Positions 1 through 5,949 of a DNA stretch of 48,664 bases are shown here, piece after piece; the stretch's first letter is position 1, and every line of letters starts with the position of its first letter. The stretch comes from Marinobacter sp. F3R08. Lineage in GTDB: Bacteria; Pseudomonadota; Gammaproteobacteria; Pseudomonadales; Oleiphilaceae. A model generated the notes under the pieces. The model worked only from the letters and a program-made list of their open reading frames with translations. It did no database searches and was not told the DNA's origin. The translations under genes and the position numbers were made by a program. The stretch lies in the NCBI RefSeq assembly GCF_018860425.1, contig NZ_JAHKPI010000023.1, positions 1 to 48,664 of the forward strand. The letters are read 5' to 3'.

Positions 1-4
1 TGAC

Positions 5-20
5 TCGCCGAATTCGGCGA
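5..20. repeat. 16-bp perfect palindrome at window edge
   Basis: The sequence TCGCCGAATTCGGCGA is its own reverse complement. It sits 58 bp before the rnk start codon, in what is probably the end of an upstream gene or its transcript terminator. There is no T-run after it, so a terminator role is weak. The window starts too close to it to say more. Confidence 0.4.
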
Positions 21-78
21 AACCTCCTGAACTTCTTCCTTTTGCCAAGAATTGTTTCGAAGCCTACTAGGAGTCGGT

Positions 79-456
79 ATGTCCGAGCGTCCAGCTATTT
101 ATGTTCTAGAACAAGACTTTGATCGCCTGTCAGCCATCGTCGAAAAGCAATCGTCCAGTAATTCGACGGTAGAAGAGCTTGCATATGAGCTTGATCGCGC
201 GAGCCTCGTTGATTCAGAGAATCTGCCCTCCGGCACCGTGACCATGAATTCGCTTGTCCATTTTAAAAATGAGTCCAACAACGCGGAGTACACGTTGAAA
301 CTTGTGTATCCGACTCAACGGGGTGGGGAAGAAGAATGTGTATCGATTCTGGCCCCGGCTGGCGCGGCATTGCTCGGATTGCGAGTCGGAGACCGGATTG
401 ATTGGCCCGCGAGTGGCAATCAGGTGCTTAAACTGAAAATTATTGATGTGACCTAA
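79..456 (+). CDS. rnk: Nucleoside diphosphate kinase regulator Rnk (GreA/GreB C-terminal-like)
   Basis: Predicted Rnk protein of 125 residues. Family members bind RNA polymerase through a GreA-like fold and influence nucleoside diphosphate kinase levels. The first half is a short helical region (residues about 1-45). The second half carries the GreA/GreB C-terminal pattern, including a valine-rich VYPTQRGGEEECVSILAPAGAALLGLRVGD-type stretch around residues 75-110 with the typical 'P-GAALLG-GD' core. The ATG at 79 is preceded by AGGAG with 6-nt spacing, so it is preferred over the in-frame TTG at 52. Length fits Rnk (about 130-136 residues). It lies 26 bp upstream of a DMT exporter on the same strand. 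A GreA/GreB paralogue of other function cannot be ruled out. Confidence 0.85.
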   Translation: MSERPAIYVLEQDFDRLSAIVEKQSSSNSTVEELAYELDRASLVDSENLPSGTVTMNSLVHFKNESNNAEYTLKLVYPTQRGGEEECVSILAPAGAALLGLRVGDRIDWPASGNQVLKLKIIDVT

Positions 457-482
457 AAACGGTCTATTTATCGAGAGGGAGT

Positions 483-1385
483 ATGAGTCCAGTGTCCGGG
501 TCAGGTGTTTTTGTGTTGTCTGCGGCGTTCTCTGCCATTTTTATGGGCACCATCGGGGCCATTTCATTGTATGCAGGTGTCGGGGCGGAGACGGTCACGT
601 TCTACCGTCTCTTCATCGGAGCGCTATTGATGGCCGTTTATCTGCTCGCTAGCGGGCAGCACAAGAAAGTCTTTGTCTGGCCAGGTGCAAAAGTTCTTTT
701 AACAGGCGCATTTCTGGCTGGTTTCGTGATGTTTTACATCATGGCGCTGGATTACACGAGTATGGCGAATGCCGTTATGGTGATGTATCTGGCGCCAGTG
801 ACGGCTTCTGTGGCTGCTCATTTCTTACTTGGGGAGCGCCTCACGTCTGCGAGTATCGGGTTGATCGGCTTTGCCCTATTGGGGTTTGCGATGATGATGG
901 AATTCAACTTCAACCTCAGCGGGCGAGCAGAAGAAGCCGTCGGTCTGGCCTTTGCCCTGTGTGCGATGCTTTGTTATGCCGCCTTTATGTTGACCAACCG
1001 TACGATTGACGACCGCATTCATGTGCTGAGCCGTAGCGGTTATCAAATGCTGGCGGGGGCATTGTGCATGCTGCCGCTGATGCTGCTCCAGGATACGACC
1101 ATCACCGGGACGCAATGGGGCTGGCTGGTTGCCGCCGGGGTCGTGCCGGGATTTTTGGCCATCATGCTCGCCGTCATCGCTTTGAAAGCCTTGCCGGCAG
1201 CCACCTTCGGAACCCTGGCCTATCTGGAGCCCATTACCGTTGTGGCCATTGCCTGGGTTCTGTTTGACCAGAGTCTGAGTAGTCTGCAGCTATCCGGGTG
1301 CGCTTTGATCATCCTGTCAGGTATCGCCCAGGCTGTGTTGCTGAACCGGCAAGCAGGCGTCCAGGAGGCGACTGTCAGCCCCTGA
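483..1385 (+). CDS. EamA/DMT-family inner-membrane exporter
   Basis: A 300-residue, highly hydrophobic protein with about ten predicted membrane segments arranged as two EamA repeats (residues about 8-140 and 155-290). The first repeat includes the usual pattern with GAISLYAGVGAETVTFYRLFIGALLM near residues 20-50, and the second the matching LAYLEPITVVAIAWVLFDQSL near 250-270. Such proteins export metabolites or amino acids, but the substrate cannot be told from sequence. It starts 26 bp after rnk and may be cotranscribed with it. Its stop codon lies only 9 bp before the distal attachment site of the island, so before integration this gene faced the tRNA-Arg gene head-on. Confidence 0.85.
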   Translation: MSPVSGSGVFVLSAAFSAIFMGTIGAISLYAGVGAETVTFYRLFIGALLMAVYLLASGQHKKVFVWPGAKVLLTGAFLAGFVMFYIMALDYTSMANAVMVMYLAPVTASVAAHFLLGERLTSASIGLIGFALLGFAMMMEFNFNLSGRAEEAVGLAFALCAMLCYAAFMLTNRTIDDRIHVLSRSGYQMLAGALCMLPLMLLQDTTITGTQWGWLVAAGVVPGFLAIMLAVIALKALPAATFGTLAYLEPITVVAIAWVLFDQSLSSLQLSGCALIILSGIAQAVLLNRQAGVQEATVSP

Positions 1386-1394
1386 TTTTGGGAA

Positions 1395-1411
1395 TGGTAC
1401 CCCCGGCAGGA
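1395..1411. repeat. Distal attachment site (att, 17-bp direct repeat copy 1)
   Basis: TGGTACCCCCGGCAGGA here is identical to the last 17 bases of the tRNA-Arg gene region at 7910-7926. Identity stops on both sides (position 1394 is A against T at 7909, and 1412 is G against C at 7927). It marks the island boundary next to the EamA gene. Confidence 0.9.
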
Positions 1412-1471
1412 GCCTAAGGATTGGAGTAACGTTTTGAATTTGCGTTGGTTGGTTTTTGTCTGAGTGTCTAA

Positions 1472-1495
1472 GTACCCGCAAAAGTACCCGCAAAA
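1472..1495 (+). repeat. Tandem integrase arm-type sites (distal end)
   Basis: Two perfect tandem copies of the 12-mer GTACCCGCAAAA lie 60-85 bp inside the distal att site. The same motif family recurs beside the integrase start at 7742-7806, in direct and inverted orientation. Paired clusters of one motif just inside both ends of an element are the expected layout of tyrosine-recombinase arm-binding sites. Farther in, 1541-1562 (AAGCAC/GTGCTT) and 1567-1578 (GACTAGTTAGTC) are short inverted repeats of unknown role. No gene is seen in 1412-1666. Confidence 0.7.
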
Positions 1496-1666
1496 TCCCC
1501 CGCTGCCTTTCCCGGACACCACGGAGATGTATCCCACGAAAAGCACTCTAATGATGGTGCTTAGAAGACTAGTTAGTCCGAAGATTGTCAAAGTTCCGCG
1601 ATTTATTTGACCCGCTAAAAAAGAAAGCCTAAAACAGTCGGGGTGAAACTGACCAAGGAGGGGTGC

Positions 1667-2146
1667 ATGATCCGCAGTCTTATTTTCCTGTATCTAATAG
1701 CTCTGATGGTGCCGTCGCTTGCGAATGCAAATGATTTGCCCGAGTGGTACAAAACAGTCTTGAAGCAAGAGAGCCCCAACACCTTGAGTTATGCCGTTGT
1801 TGGTGGATTGGATCAGTGTAGGACTCAAAAGTCTGAGATCGAATCATTGATTGAAGGCGTGTTGATTAGGTCACGGATAAAACCGTCAACGGACTTGAGT
1901 AACCCTCTTGTACTTATCGCAAAGATACGCTGTGCCGGATTAAGTTCTAATGGCGTTGACTTAGGTGCTGCTTTCGACATCAGAGTAGCTTTTTCTCGGT
2001 TCCAACCACTCCCGGTAGTGGACTACTTTATAAGCTACGGCAGTATCGGTACGTGGGGTGGAGAGGACAACTTTTTCAAAGACAGCGTAAAACAATTTGT
2101 TGAAGAGGCTGTGACGGATTATGTGACGGTTAACTTCCTTGAGTAG
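1667..2146 (+). CDS. Secreted or periplasmic protein of unknown function (island cargo)
   Basis: A 159-residue product with a clear Sec signal peptide: MIR, a hydrophobic stretch, then a likely cleavage after ANA near residue 21. The mature part has two cysteines (in DQCRTQ and IRCAG) that could form a disulfide. I do not recognise the family. The ATG at 1667 has an excellent ribosome-binding site (AAGGAGGGG, 1655-1663). The in-frame GTG at 1643 would put that site inside the gene, so I reject it. It is the outermost cargo gene on the plus strand, opposite in direction to the rest of the island. Its base composition is richer in A and T than the flanking host genes, which fits foreign origin. 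Confidence 0.65.
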   Translation: MIRSLIFLYLIALMVPSLANANDLPEWYKTVLKQESPNTLSYAVVGGLDQCRTQKSEIESLIEGVLIRSRIKPSTDLSNPLVLIAKIRCAGLSSNGVDLGAAFDIRVAFSRFQPLPVVDYFISYGSIGTWGGEDNFFKDSVKQFVEEAVTDYVTVNFLE

Positions 2147-2250
2147 CTTTTGGAAATGCCGGCTATGGCATGGATTCCAGGTAAGCTCACACCTATTCAA
2201 CCATGAGGCTGCCAAGAGAGATTCGCGCTTTTTCTCTTTAATCGGTGCTG

Positions 2251-2356
2251 TTAAGGGTTAATTACTTTCAGCAATGGCTGACGGCCATCTATGACGCTCA
2301 CTACGCCATCATCTGCAATCAAAGCACCCACCGTTTAAACGCCAGCGACTGGCCTC
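2251..2356 (-). pseudogene. Degenerate 3' fragment of the 118-aa gene at 3137-3493
   Basis: Read on the minus strand, this stretch gives GV*TVGALIADDGVVSVID followed by GRQPLLKVINP and a stop at 2251-2253. The intact gene at 3137-3493 has the matching GVYMVGALIADLGVVGVMDG and TNPLLKIVEP. A 70-base ungapped comparison (2291-2360 with 3221-3290) shows about 54 identities. The tyrosine codon TAC of the intact gene has become TAA, giving an in-frame stop. Similarity is lost beyond about 2356, so only the 3' third survives. It is evidence of an old duplication, or of a related element, in the cargo zone. The rest of the 2147-2476 gap shows nothing else I can name. Confidence 0.7.
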
Positions 2357-2476
2357 TTTATCGGTGCCCGCTTTTCATAGTCTCCTCAGCGGCCTGCTGT
2401 AAGCTTACGATTTACTACTTGATTGTCATACAAGGTGCCTTTTATCCCGACACACCTGGCTTGCAGTTATTAGTGG

Positions 2477-2665
2477 TTATGTTTTGTCGTGTATGTCAGC
2501 TAGCAATCGATTAGAAGAAAGCAGTCTCTCTTCTACTCTGTCTAAGCCACCGGCCAGCGCCCAGTGCGCTCTTGCTGTCATTTCGATCAATTTTTTTAAC
2601 CTGACAGCAATTACGACTAGAGCAATGAAAATCAAAAACATCAAAATCAGCAGAATCTCAGTCAT
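2477..2665 (-). CDS. Small single-pass membrane protein (island cargo)
   Basis: A 62-residue product with one strong N-terminal membrane segment (about residues 3-22, TEILLILMFLIFIALVVIAV) followed by a charged cytoplasmic-type tail with heptad-like leucines (LDRVEERLLSSNRLLADIHD), which could form a short coiled coil. A GGAGA ribosome-binding site lies about 5 nt before the ATG. No family is recognised. The size and shape resemble small membrane cargo or toxin-like proteins of islands, but nothing proves such a role. It is transcribed towards the pseudogene fragment and away from the KTSC gene, in the same direction. Confidence 0.5.
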   Translation of the reverse strand: MTEILLILMFLIFIALVVIAVRLKKLIEMTARAHWALAGGLDRVEERLLSSNRLLADIHDKT

Positions 2666-2733
2666 AAACTCTCCAGTCGAACATCAATGAAAATGAATGA
2701 GCGGTGTTTGATCGCCTCGGCTATATCTATGAA

Positions 2734-3066
2734 TTAGTCCGAGGGTATGCCGCCCAGGCGACAATCAAAGTTGCCTTTAATGAACGTGTTATAGAATCTA
2801 CCGGCGGACTGCGCGGAAAGCCAATTTTCGAGAATTTCTGGTGGTAGCCTGCAGTAGTGATAGTTTGTGTTATTCAAGAGCACGACGAGGTAGCTTTTTT
2901 CGGATCGGTAGCAGATGCGATTAACGAATGAACTATTCGGATATGAGCAAATGAAGGGATCGAGGGAGACATTGCCGAAATATTTAACATAAACACTTTC
3001 GGCTCTTATTGTCGCGCTAGCCATCAGAGTGACAACAAACAGGAATACAGCAGTAGTCAATTTCAT
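2734..3066 (-). CDS. Secreted KTSC-domain-like protein (island cargo)
   Basis: A 110-residue product with a Sec signal peptide (MKLTTAVFLFVVTLMASATIRA, cleavage near residue 22). The mature part contains the KTSC-type pattern: a strand-rich stretch, then LVVLLNNTNYHYCRLPPEILENWLSAQSAGRFYNTFIKGNF near residues 60-100, matching the family's 'L-V-F-(G)-Y-Y-VP-E-L-A-S-G-FN-IK' signature. KTSC domains are small domains of poorly known function, often found in phage or lysyl-tRNA-synthetase-related contexts and usually without a signal peptide. Extra cysteines (in FICSYP, RICYR, YCRL, FDCRL) fit an exported, disulfide-bonded form. The start has AAGGGA about 9 nt upstream. Confidence 0.6.
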   Translation of the reverse strand: MKLTTAVFLFVVTLMASATIRAESVYVKYFGNVSLDPFICSYPNSSFVNRICYRSEKSYLVVLLNNTNYHYCRLPPEILENWLSAQSAGRFYNTFIKGNFDCRLGGIPSD

Positions 3067-3136
3067 AGAACTCAGTCCCTTTCGCCTAATTTACTTCAAC
3101 GTTGAGTAAGTCCTGCTCGATTCAGGTAAGCAGAAT

Positions 3137-3493
3137 CTAACTAGAGAAACCACCTCGGTTTCTATTTAATCGATCGGCCTCAGGCTCAACAATCTTCAAC
3201 AAGGGATTTGTTCCATCCATAACGCCCACAACTCCAAGGTCAGCAATCAAGGCACCTACCATGTAAACGCCAGGGCCTAGCCGGTTGTAACGGTCCAGGA
3301 TCATGCAACGCCAAGATTCTATGTCTAAGAGAACGCCCTTTGCTTCCGGCAAGAGGCGAATCAAGCGCCTATCAACCGTGCCCAGCCAATGGCTTTGCTC
3401 AATTCCTTGGCGCGTAACTATGCCTACAGGGGCGAAAGTCGCTCGCTCATCGAGGGTGGAATAAACCATATTGTGCCATCTGCGAAATTCCAT
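3137..3493 (-). CDS. Unknown 118-aa protein under a LexA-type promoter (island cargo)
   Basis: No family recognised. The product is 118 residues, soluble and mixed alpha/beta by inspection, with a conserved-looking core GVYMVGALIADLGVVGVMDGTNPLLK near residues 75-100. A decayed second copy of that core lies at 2251-2356. A near-consensus LexA box overlaps the -10 element of a sigma70-like promoter just upstream (3504-3543), so SOS induction is likely. The ATG at 3493 lies only about 15 nt from the inferred transcription start and has no good ribosome-binding site. ATG 3469 (M9) is an alternative start, with weak AGATGG upstream. The duplicated core supports that the ORF is real. Confidence 0.55.
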   Translation of the reverse strand: MEFRRWHNMVYSTLDERATFAPVGIVTRQGIEQSHWLGTVDRRLIRLLPEAKGVLLDIESWRCMILDRYNRLGPGVYMVGALIADLGVVGVMDGTNPLLKIVEPEADRLNRNRGGFSS

Positions 3494-3503
3494 TGGCGCA
3501 ATA

Positions 3504-3543
3504 TACTGTAAATAAATACAGTGTTCAGCTCGGATTCCGTCAA
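3504..3543 (-). promoter_or_regulatory. LexA (SOS) box overlapping a sigma70 promoter
   Basis: TACTGTAAATAAATACAGTG at 3504-3523 has the CTGT-N8-ACAG core with an AT-rich centre and flanking TA/TG, close to the enterobacterial and pseudomonad LexA consensus. On the minus strand it overlaps a -10 element TGTATT (3515-3520). A -35 element TTGACG lies at 3538-3543, separated by 17 bp. Repressor binding would block this promoter, which reads into the 118-residue cargo gene. Confidence 0.75.
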
Positions 3544-4400
3544 AAAACTCACCAATTGTTGAAGAGGCCAGCTAATGCCGGTCAATGAGGCGGGGTGATT
3601 CCGGTCAAGTGCAGGATCGCTAGGGCTGCGGTTTACTGCGGGATTGCCCGACAATAAGCATAAAGGTTGTGGTTTTCGTTTTCAGTTTAAGATCAAATTC
3701 AATGGGTTGGTGATACAGGAACCGGAACCACCATCTTAAAAAAATTTCGCATGTAGTGTAGGAGTAGGCCTCTACGCACCCGTCATGGAAGCCCTTTCGG
3801 GAGTACCTTTTTTCTGTGACTGCATAGCGACGACAGACCATACGATGTACTGCTGTTTTTATGTTTTAAGTCGTTCACTTTTCTGGCTGCTAGATTCTTT
3901 TCCGCGTGAGTTAGCGATATTCGAACTTTGGGCGAGCGGTGGTCTTTTGCATTGGTCCTGACTGGCGCTCACCCCCTCCCTGTGGTGCTGGTGGCCTGAT
4001 AGATTTTCTACAGTAGACCAAATAGAAAACCGCTTGTCCGTTTGGTGTTGTTTGAGGTTGCGGCTAAGAGAATCCTTTCCCAATCCAGGTGGTCGATTAA
4101 TTACAGAGCTGCTTTAGCAGTAATAAGCCTCATTGCGCACCACCGACTTGATGGCGCGTTTTGGGCTCGCGTGTGTTTTCCCGTTGGTCAACAGGTCCAG
4201 AGATAACACCCTTCCCATGGCATACTGTATGGGGGTACTGGTTTAGGACAGAGAACGGTTTTCCTGAATTCGTAACCATCTGTTTTTTCTCAAGTTGCGA
4301 TTTTGAAAAAACGGCTCATTTTTGGCTCTGGGGGCATTTTTAGGACAGTCTGTCCTAATTCGTTACCCAGCTCTGGGGCACATTTTGACCCCGGTGATTT
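3544..4400. other. Long noncoding stretch in the cargo zone
   Basis: About 860 bp with only short open frames (for example minus 3620-3841 and 3859-4083) that lack good ribosome-binding sites and sensible composition, so I call no gene. It contains a hairpin CTGC-TTTA-GCAG near 4110 and the TTAGGACAG repeats described separately. It may be the remnant of lost cargo or a regulatory spacer. Confidence 0.5.
4243..4370. repeat. TTAGGACAG repeats and 19-bp palindrome downstream of the phage-type operon
   Basis: TTAGGACAGTCTGTCCTAA (4340-4358) is a perfect palindrome with a one-base centre. The half-site TTAGGACAG recurs at 4243-4251. Each copy is followed by a similar tail (TCCTGAATTCGTAACC in one, TCCTAATTCGTTACCC in the other), so the two form an imperfect direct repeat about 97 bp apart. 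The position, just after the stop of the 140-residue HTH gene on the minus strand, fits a terminator region, a regulator-binding site or the border of the variable cargo segment. Confidence 0.45.
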
Positions 4401-4823
4401 TTATGCAGCCTTCCTTGGCTGCGTCTGTTTCCTTGGCAATTTGAAAACAGGCTCTCCCGGTTTCCACTCCTGCCACTTGTCTGAGGGCTCTTTGTTGTTG
4501 ATCGGTTCAAAGGTCAGAATCCACTCTCTGGCCTTTCTCTCCTGCCATAGCTCGCCGTGATTGAGCTTGATGAATCCATGCTCTGTCAGCTCCCTGAATG
4601 CATCCTGAGCGGTTTGCTTTGCACACCCGAGCCTCTCCATGGCCCGCTGTACTGAGATGGACAGGCGGCCATTTCGGCCTGGCCTGTAGATGTGCTGAAA
4701 CTCAAGAAGCAAACAGCGAGCGGGCAAGGACAGATCTCGATAGGCCGGAGAGTCAAACCATTCGCCGTACACCTCAAAGTAGGGCGGCTTTCGTTTAACT
4801 CTGAATGGCTTATCTTTCGACAT
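4401..4823 (-). CDS. Phage/island winged-helix-type DNA-binding protein
   Basis: A 140-residue basic protein. Residues about 25-95 look like a winged-helix domain: SLPARCLLLEFQHIYRPGRNGRLSISVQRAMERLGCAKQTAQDAFRELTEHGFIKL, where 'GCAKQTAQDAFRELTEHGF' is the likely recognition helix and turn. The C-terminus is rich in Lys and Arg. Similar proteins follow AlpA in small integrative elements and are thought to act in replication or regulation, and I infer that class here. The ATG overlaps the preceding gene's end by 14 bp, which indicates translational coupling. It is the last gene of the four-gene operon, and the cargo begins after it. Confidence 0.65.
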   Translation of the reverse strand: MSKDKPFRVKRKPPYFEVYGEWFDSPAYRDLSLPARCLLLEFQHIYRPGRNGRLSISVQRAMERLGCAKQTAQDAFRELTEHGFIKLNHGELWQERKAREWILTFEPINNKEPSDKWQEWKPGEPVFKLPRKQTQPRKAA

Positions 4824-5055
4824 GCAGATACCTCAGCTTGCCATGGCTCCAGAGCGTGCCGGCCTTGATGAGCCTCACACCCTCGTCTGTGACCTCTGCA
4901 ATGGTTCTACCGTTCTTCTCGCCACCCCTGCAGCAGACTATCTTGATAGGCCTTCCTGTGGCCTTTGTGCGCTGCTGCGCCCATCTAATGCAGCCGGGGA
5001 GGTTGCTTATGTGCGCCACCTTGTCCGTGGCATCGATTGCGAATACGACACGCAT
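4810..5055 (-). CDS. Small phage-type protein, function unknown
   Basis: An 81-residue product beginning MRVVFAIDATDKVAHISNLPGCIRW, with a beta-alpha-beta feel and a basic middle part. No family is recognised. It is real by context: its ATG shares the A with the upstream gene's TAA (TAATG at 5053-5057), and its 3' end overlaps the next gene by 14 bp, so the whole cluster is translationally coupled. It belongs to the island's minus-strand operon. Confidence 0.6.
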   Translation of the reverse strand: MRVVFAIDATDKVAHISNLPGCIRWAQQRTKATGRPIKIVCCRGGEKNGRTIAEVTDEGVRLIKAGTLWSHGKLRYLHVER

Positions 5056-5444
5056 TAGGCAGCCCTCCGTGCTTCGTAGGCTTCAAGCAGGGCCTGAGCT
5101 CTGTCTCTGCCTTCAGGCTCAAGGTGGTAAACGCCAGGGCGTGTCTTTAAGCCATCACGGTCGATCACTTCCACCCGATCCGTGCGGATCTGCAGCCGGA
5201 AGCTGTCGCGCAGTTCTTTCACGTACTGTGGCCCGTTGGTTGTGCCGATGACTCGATCGGCTTCAAGGCGGGGCAGAGGGCCGGCCAACAGGCGATTGAT
5301 TAGCCGAACATGCCGGCAGCTCAGGAGGGCGGCGAGGGTTAACAGGCCTTTTTGATTGCGGTTATACTGACGCTGTGACTTTAGTGCTTCTGATGAGCCC
5401 TCTACCGGATTGCAGCCGGTTGGGGCTTTTTTTTCGTATGTCAT
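5055..5444 (-). CDS. Phage-type protein with an antisense small-RNA unit in its 5' end
   Basis: A 129-residue product. The N-terminal KKAPTGCNPVEGSSEALKSQ segment is followed by a helical region and a winged-helix-like part (GLLTLAALLSCRHVRLINRLLAG, then RDSFRLQIRTDRVEVIDRDG). I infer a DNA-binding or regulatory role, but no named family. Start: ATG 5444 with GGAGGG at 7 nt spacing, overlapping the previous stop in the ATGA arrangement. Codons about 4-23 lie opposite a plus-strand promoter-terminator unit (5339-5434), so the amino-acid sequence there may be constrained by the RNA rather than by protein function. Confidence 0.65.
   Translation of the reverse strand: MTYEKKAPTGCNPVEGSSEALKSQRQYNRNQKGLLTLAALLSCRHVRLINRLLAGPLPRLEADRVIGTTNGPQYVKELRDSFRLQIRTDRVEVIDRDGLKTRPGVYHLEPEGRDRAQALLEAYEARRAA
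5339..5368 (+). promoter_or_regulatory. Sigma70 promoter of the predicted antisense small RNA
   Basis: TTAACA (5339-5344) and TATACT (5363-5368) are each one base from the sigma70 consensus and are separated by 18 bp. The expected start of transcription is near 5375-5378. The promoter lies inside, and opposite to, the 129-residue phage-type gene. Only a short RNA can follow, because a strong terminator ends at 5434. Confidence 0.65.
5376..5434 (+). ncRNA. Predicted C4-like antisense small RNA (about 60 nt)
   Basis: The unit consists of a promoter at 5339-5368, a body of about 20 nt, and a long intrinsic terminator hairpin with eight T residues. The 13-mer CCTCTACCGGATT (5399-5411) in the 5' arm of the hairpin recurs at 5666-5678. 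There it is the reverse complement of the leader and Shine-Dalgarno region (AATCCGGTAGAGG, then TGACTT-ATG) of the 72-residue gene on the opposite strand. The RNA should therefore be able to occlude that ribosome-binding site, and it also lies antisense to codons 4-23 of the 129-residue gene. The logic matches the P1/P7 C4 antisense RNA that represses a phage gene. I do not claim Rfam C4 membership, and expression is inferred. Confidence 0.6.
5396..5434 (+). terminator. Intrinsic terminator of the antisense small RNA
   Basis: AGCCC (5396-5400) pairs with GGGCT (5423-5427), and ACCGG (5404-5408) pairs with CCGGT (5416-5420) around a 7-nt loop. An uninterrupted run of eight T residues follows (5427-5434). 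It is oriented for plus-strand transcription, although the overlapping gene is on the minus strand. Confidence 0.75.
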
Positions 5445-5659
5445 TTTGCGCCCTCCCTCTTTTCAATCCAGTCGAATAGAGCGGCCATCGAAACCACTTT
5501 GCAGTCAGAAACTCTCTCGATTTGAAGCTCACCCAGGGCAACGGCGTCCGCTACCTCTGAGGGGGTGAAATTGAGTGTGCGGGGTACTTCGGACAGGGCC
5601 AGGTATTGCTGGCCAGCTTGCCAGAAAAAGCCATGCTTTACGGGGGGTTGAACTCTCAT
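5441..5659 (-). CDS. Small phage-type protein, likely target of the antisense RNA
   Basis: A 72-residue product. The second half (LNFTPSEVADAVALGELQIERVSDCKVVSMAALFDWIEKRE) resembles an excisionase or MerR-like helix-turn-helix, though the match is weak. First gene of the coupled operon after alpA, separated from it by 80 bp. Its Shine-Dalgarno (AGAGGTG, 6 nt from ATG 5659) lies in the 13-nt segment complementary to the plus-strand small RNA. Translation of this gene, and by coupling of the three downstream genes, could thus be controlled by that RNA. No named family. Confidence 0.6.
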   Translation of the reverse strand: MRVQPPVKHGFFWQAGQQYLALSEVPRTLNFTPSEVADAVALGELQIERVSDCKVVSMAALFDWIEKREGAK

Positions 5660-5665
5660 AAGTCA

Positions 5666-5678
5666 CCTCTACCGGATT
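5666..5678 (-). promoter_or_regulatory. 13-nt antisense target over the ribosome-binding site
   Basis: On the minus strand the leader reads AATCCGGTAGAGG, then TGACTT and the ATG at 5659. It is perfectly complementary to bases 5399-5411 of the predicted plus-strand RNA, and the match includes the GAGG Shine-Dalgarno core. Flanking CAG triplets agree after a one-base gap. A nearby GGGCTC in the leader (5690-5695) could also pair with GAGCCC (5395-5400) of the RNA as a second, shorter contact. Confidence 0.6.
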
Positions 5679-5739
5679 CAGATTGTGCGAGCCCATACCC
5701 AGTGAAGGGCATAAGGCTAAATCAGAGCTTTGGCCTGGC

Positions 5740-5949
5740 TTATGCGGCGCGGTCGCGCTCGGCAATGCGGGCCTGAATCCACTGATGGACCTCTGATTCA
5801 ATCCAACCAACGGCAGAGCCATTGCGTGAGAGTTTGATTGATTGGGGGAACTCGCCAGCACTTTGCAGCGAGTAGAGTTTGCTCCTGCTGAGTCCTGTGC
5901 GGCGGAGAGTTTCGGAAAGTCTCAGGATCGAGTAATTGGATGTGGACAT
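5740..5949 (-). CDS. AlpA-family transcriptional regulator / excisionase-like
   Basis: A 69-residue protein with the AlpA MerR-like helix-turn-helix: LRLSETLRRTGLSRSKLYSLQSAGEFPQSIKLS near residues 10-42, then the wing and GWIESEVHQWIQARI at 48-62. AlpA proteins of P4-like elements activate integrase or excision functions. The start ATG 5949 has GAGGTAG upstream. The gene lies between the integrase and the coupled four-gene operon, all on the minus strand. Two TGGCCAGTA repeats spaced one helical turn upstream of the integrase are candidate binding sites. I could not identify a convincing promoter in the noncoding 5950-6100 region. Confidence 0.85.
   Translation of the reverse strand: MSTSNYSILRLSETLRRTGLSRSKLYSLQSAGEFPQSIKLSRNGSAVGWIESEVHQWIQARIAERDRAA

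Noticed and set aside
3620..4083. Minus-strand open frames in the cargo gap
   Set aside because: Short, without ribosome-binding sites, and with no recognisable sequence or coupling to neighbours.
4222..4240. TACTGTATGGGGGTACTGG as a LexA-like site
   Set aside because: The right half is ACTG rather than ACAG and the centre is GC-rich; no gene start follows at a sensible distance.
5376..5434. Assignment of the antisense RNA to the Rfam C4 family
   Set aside because: I can see the same logic but cannot recall or test the covariance model, so I only call it C4-like.
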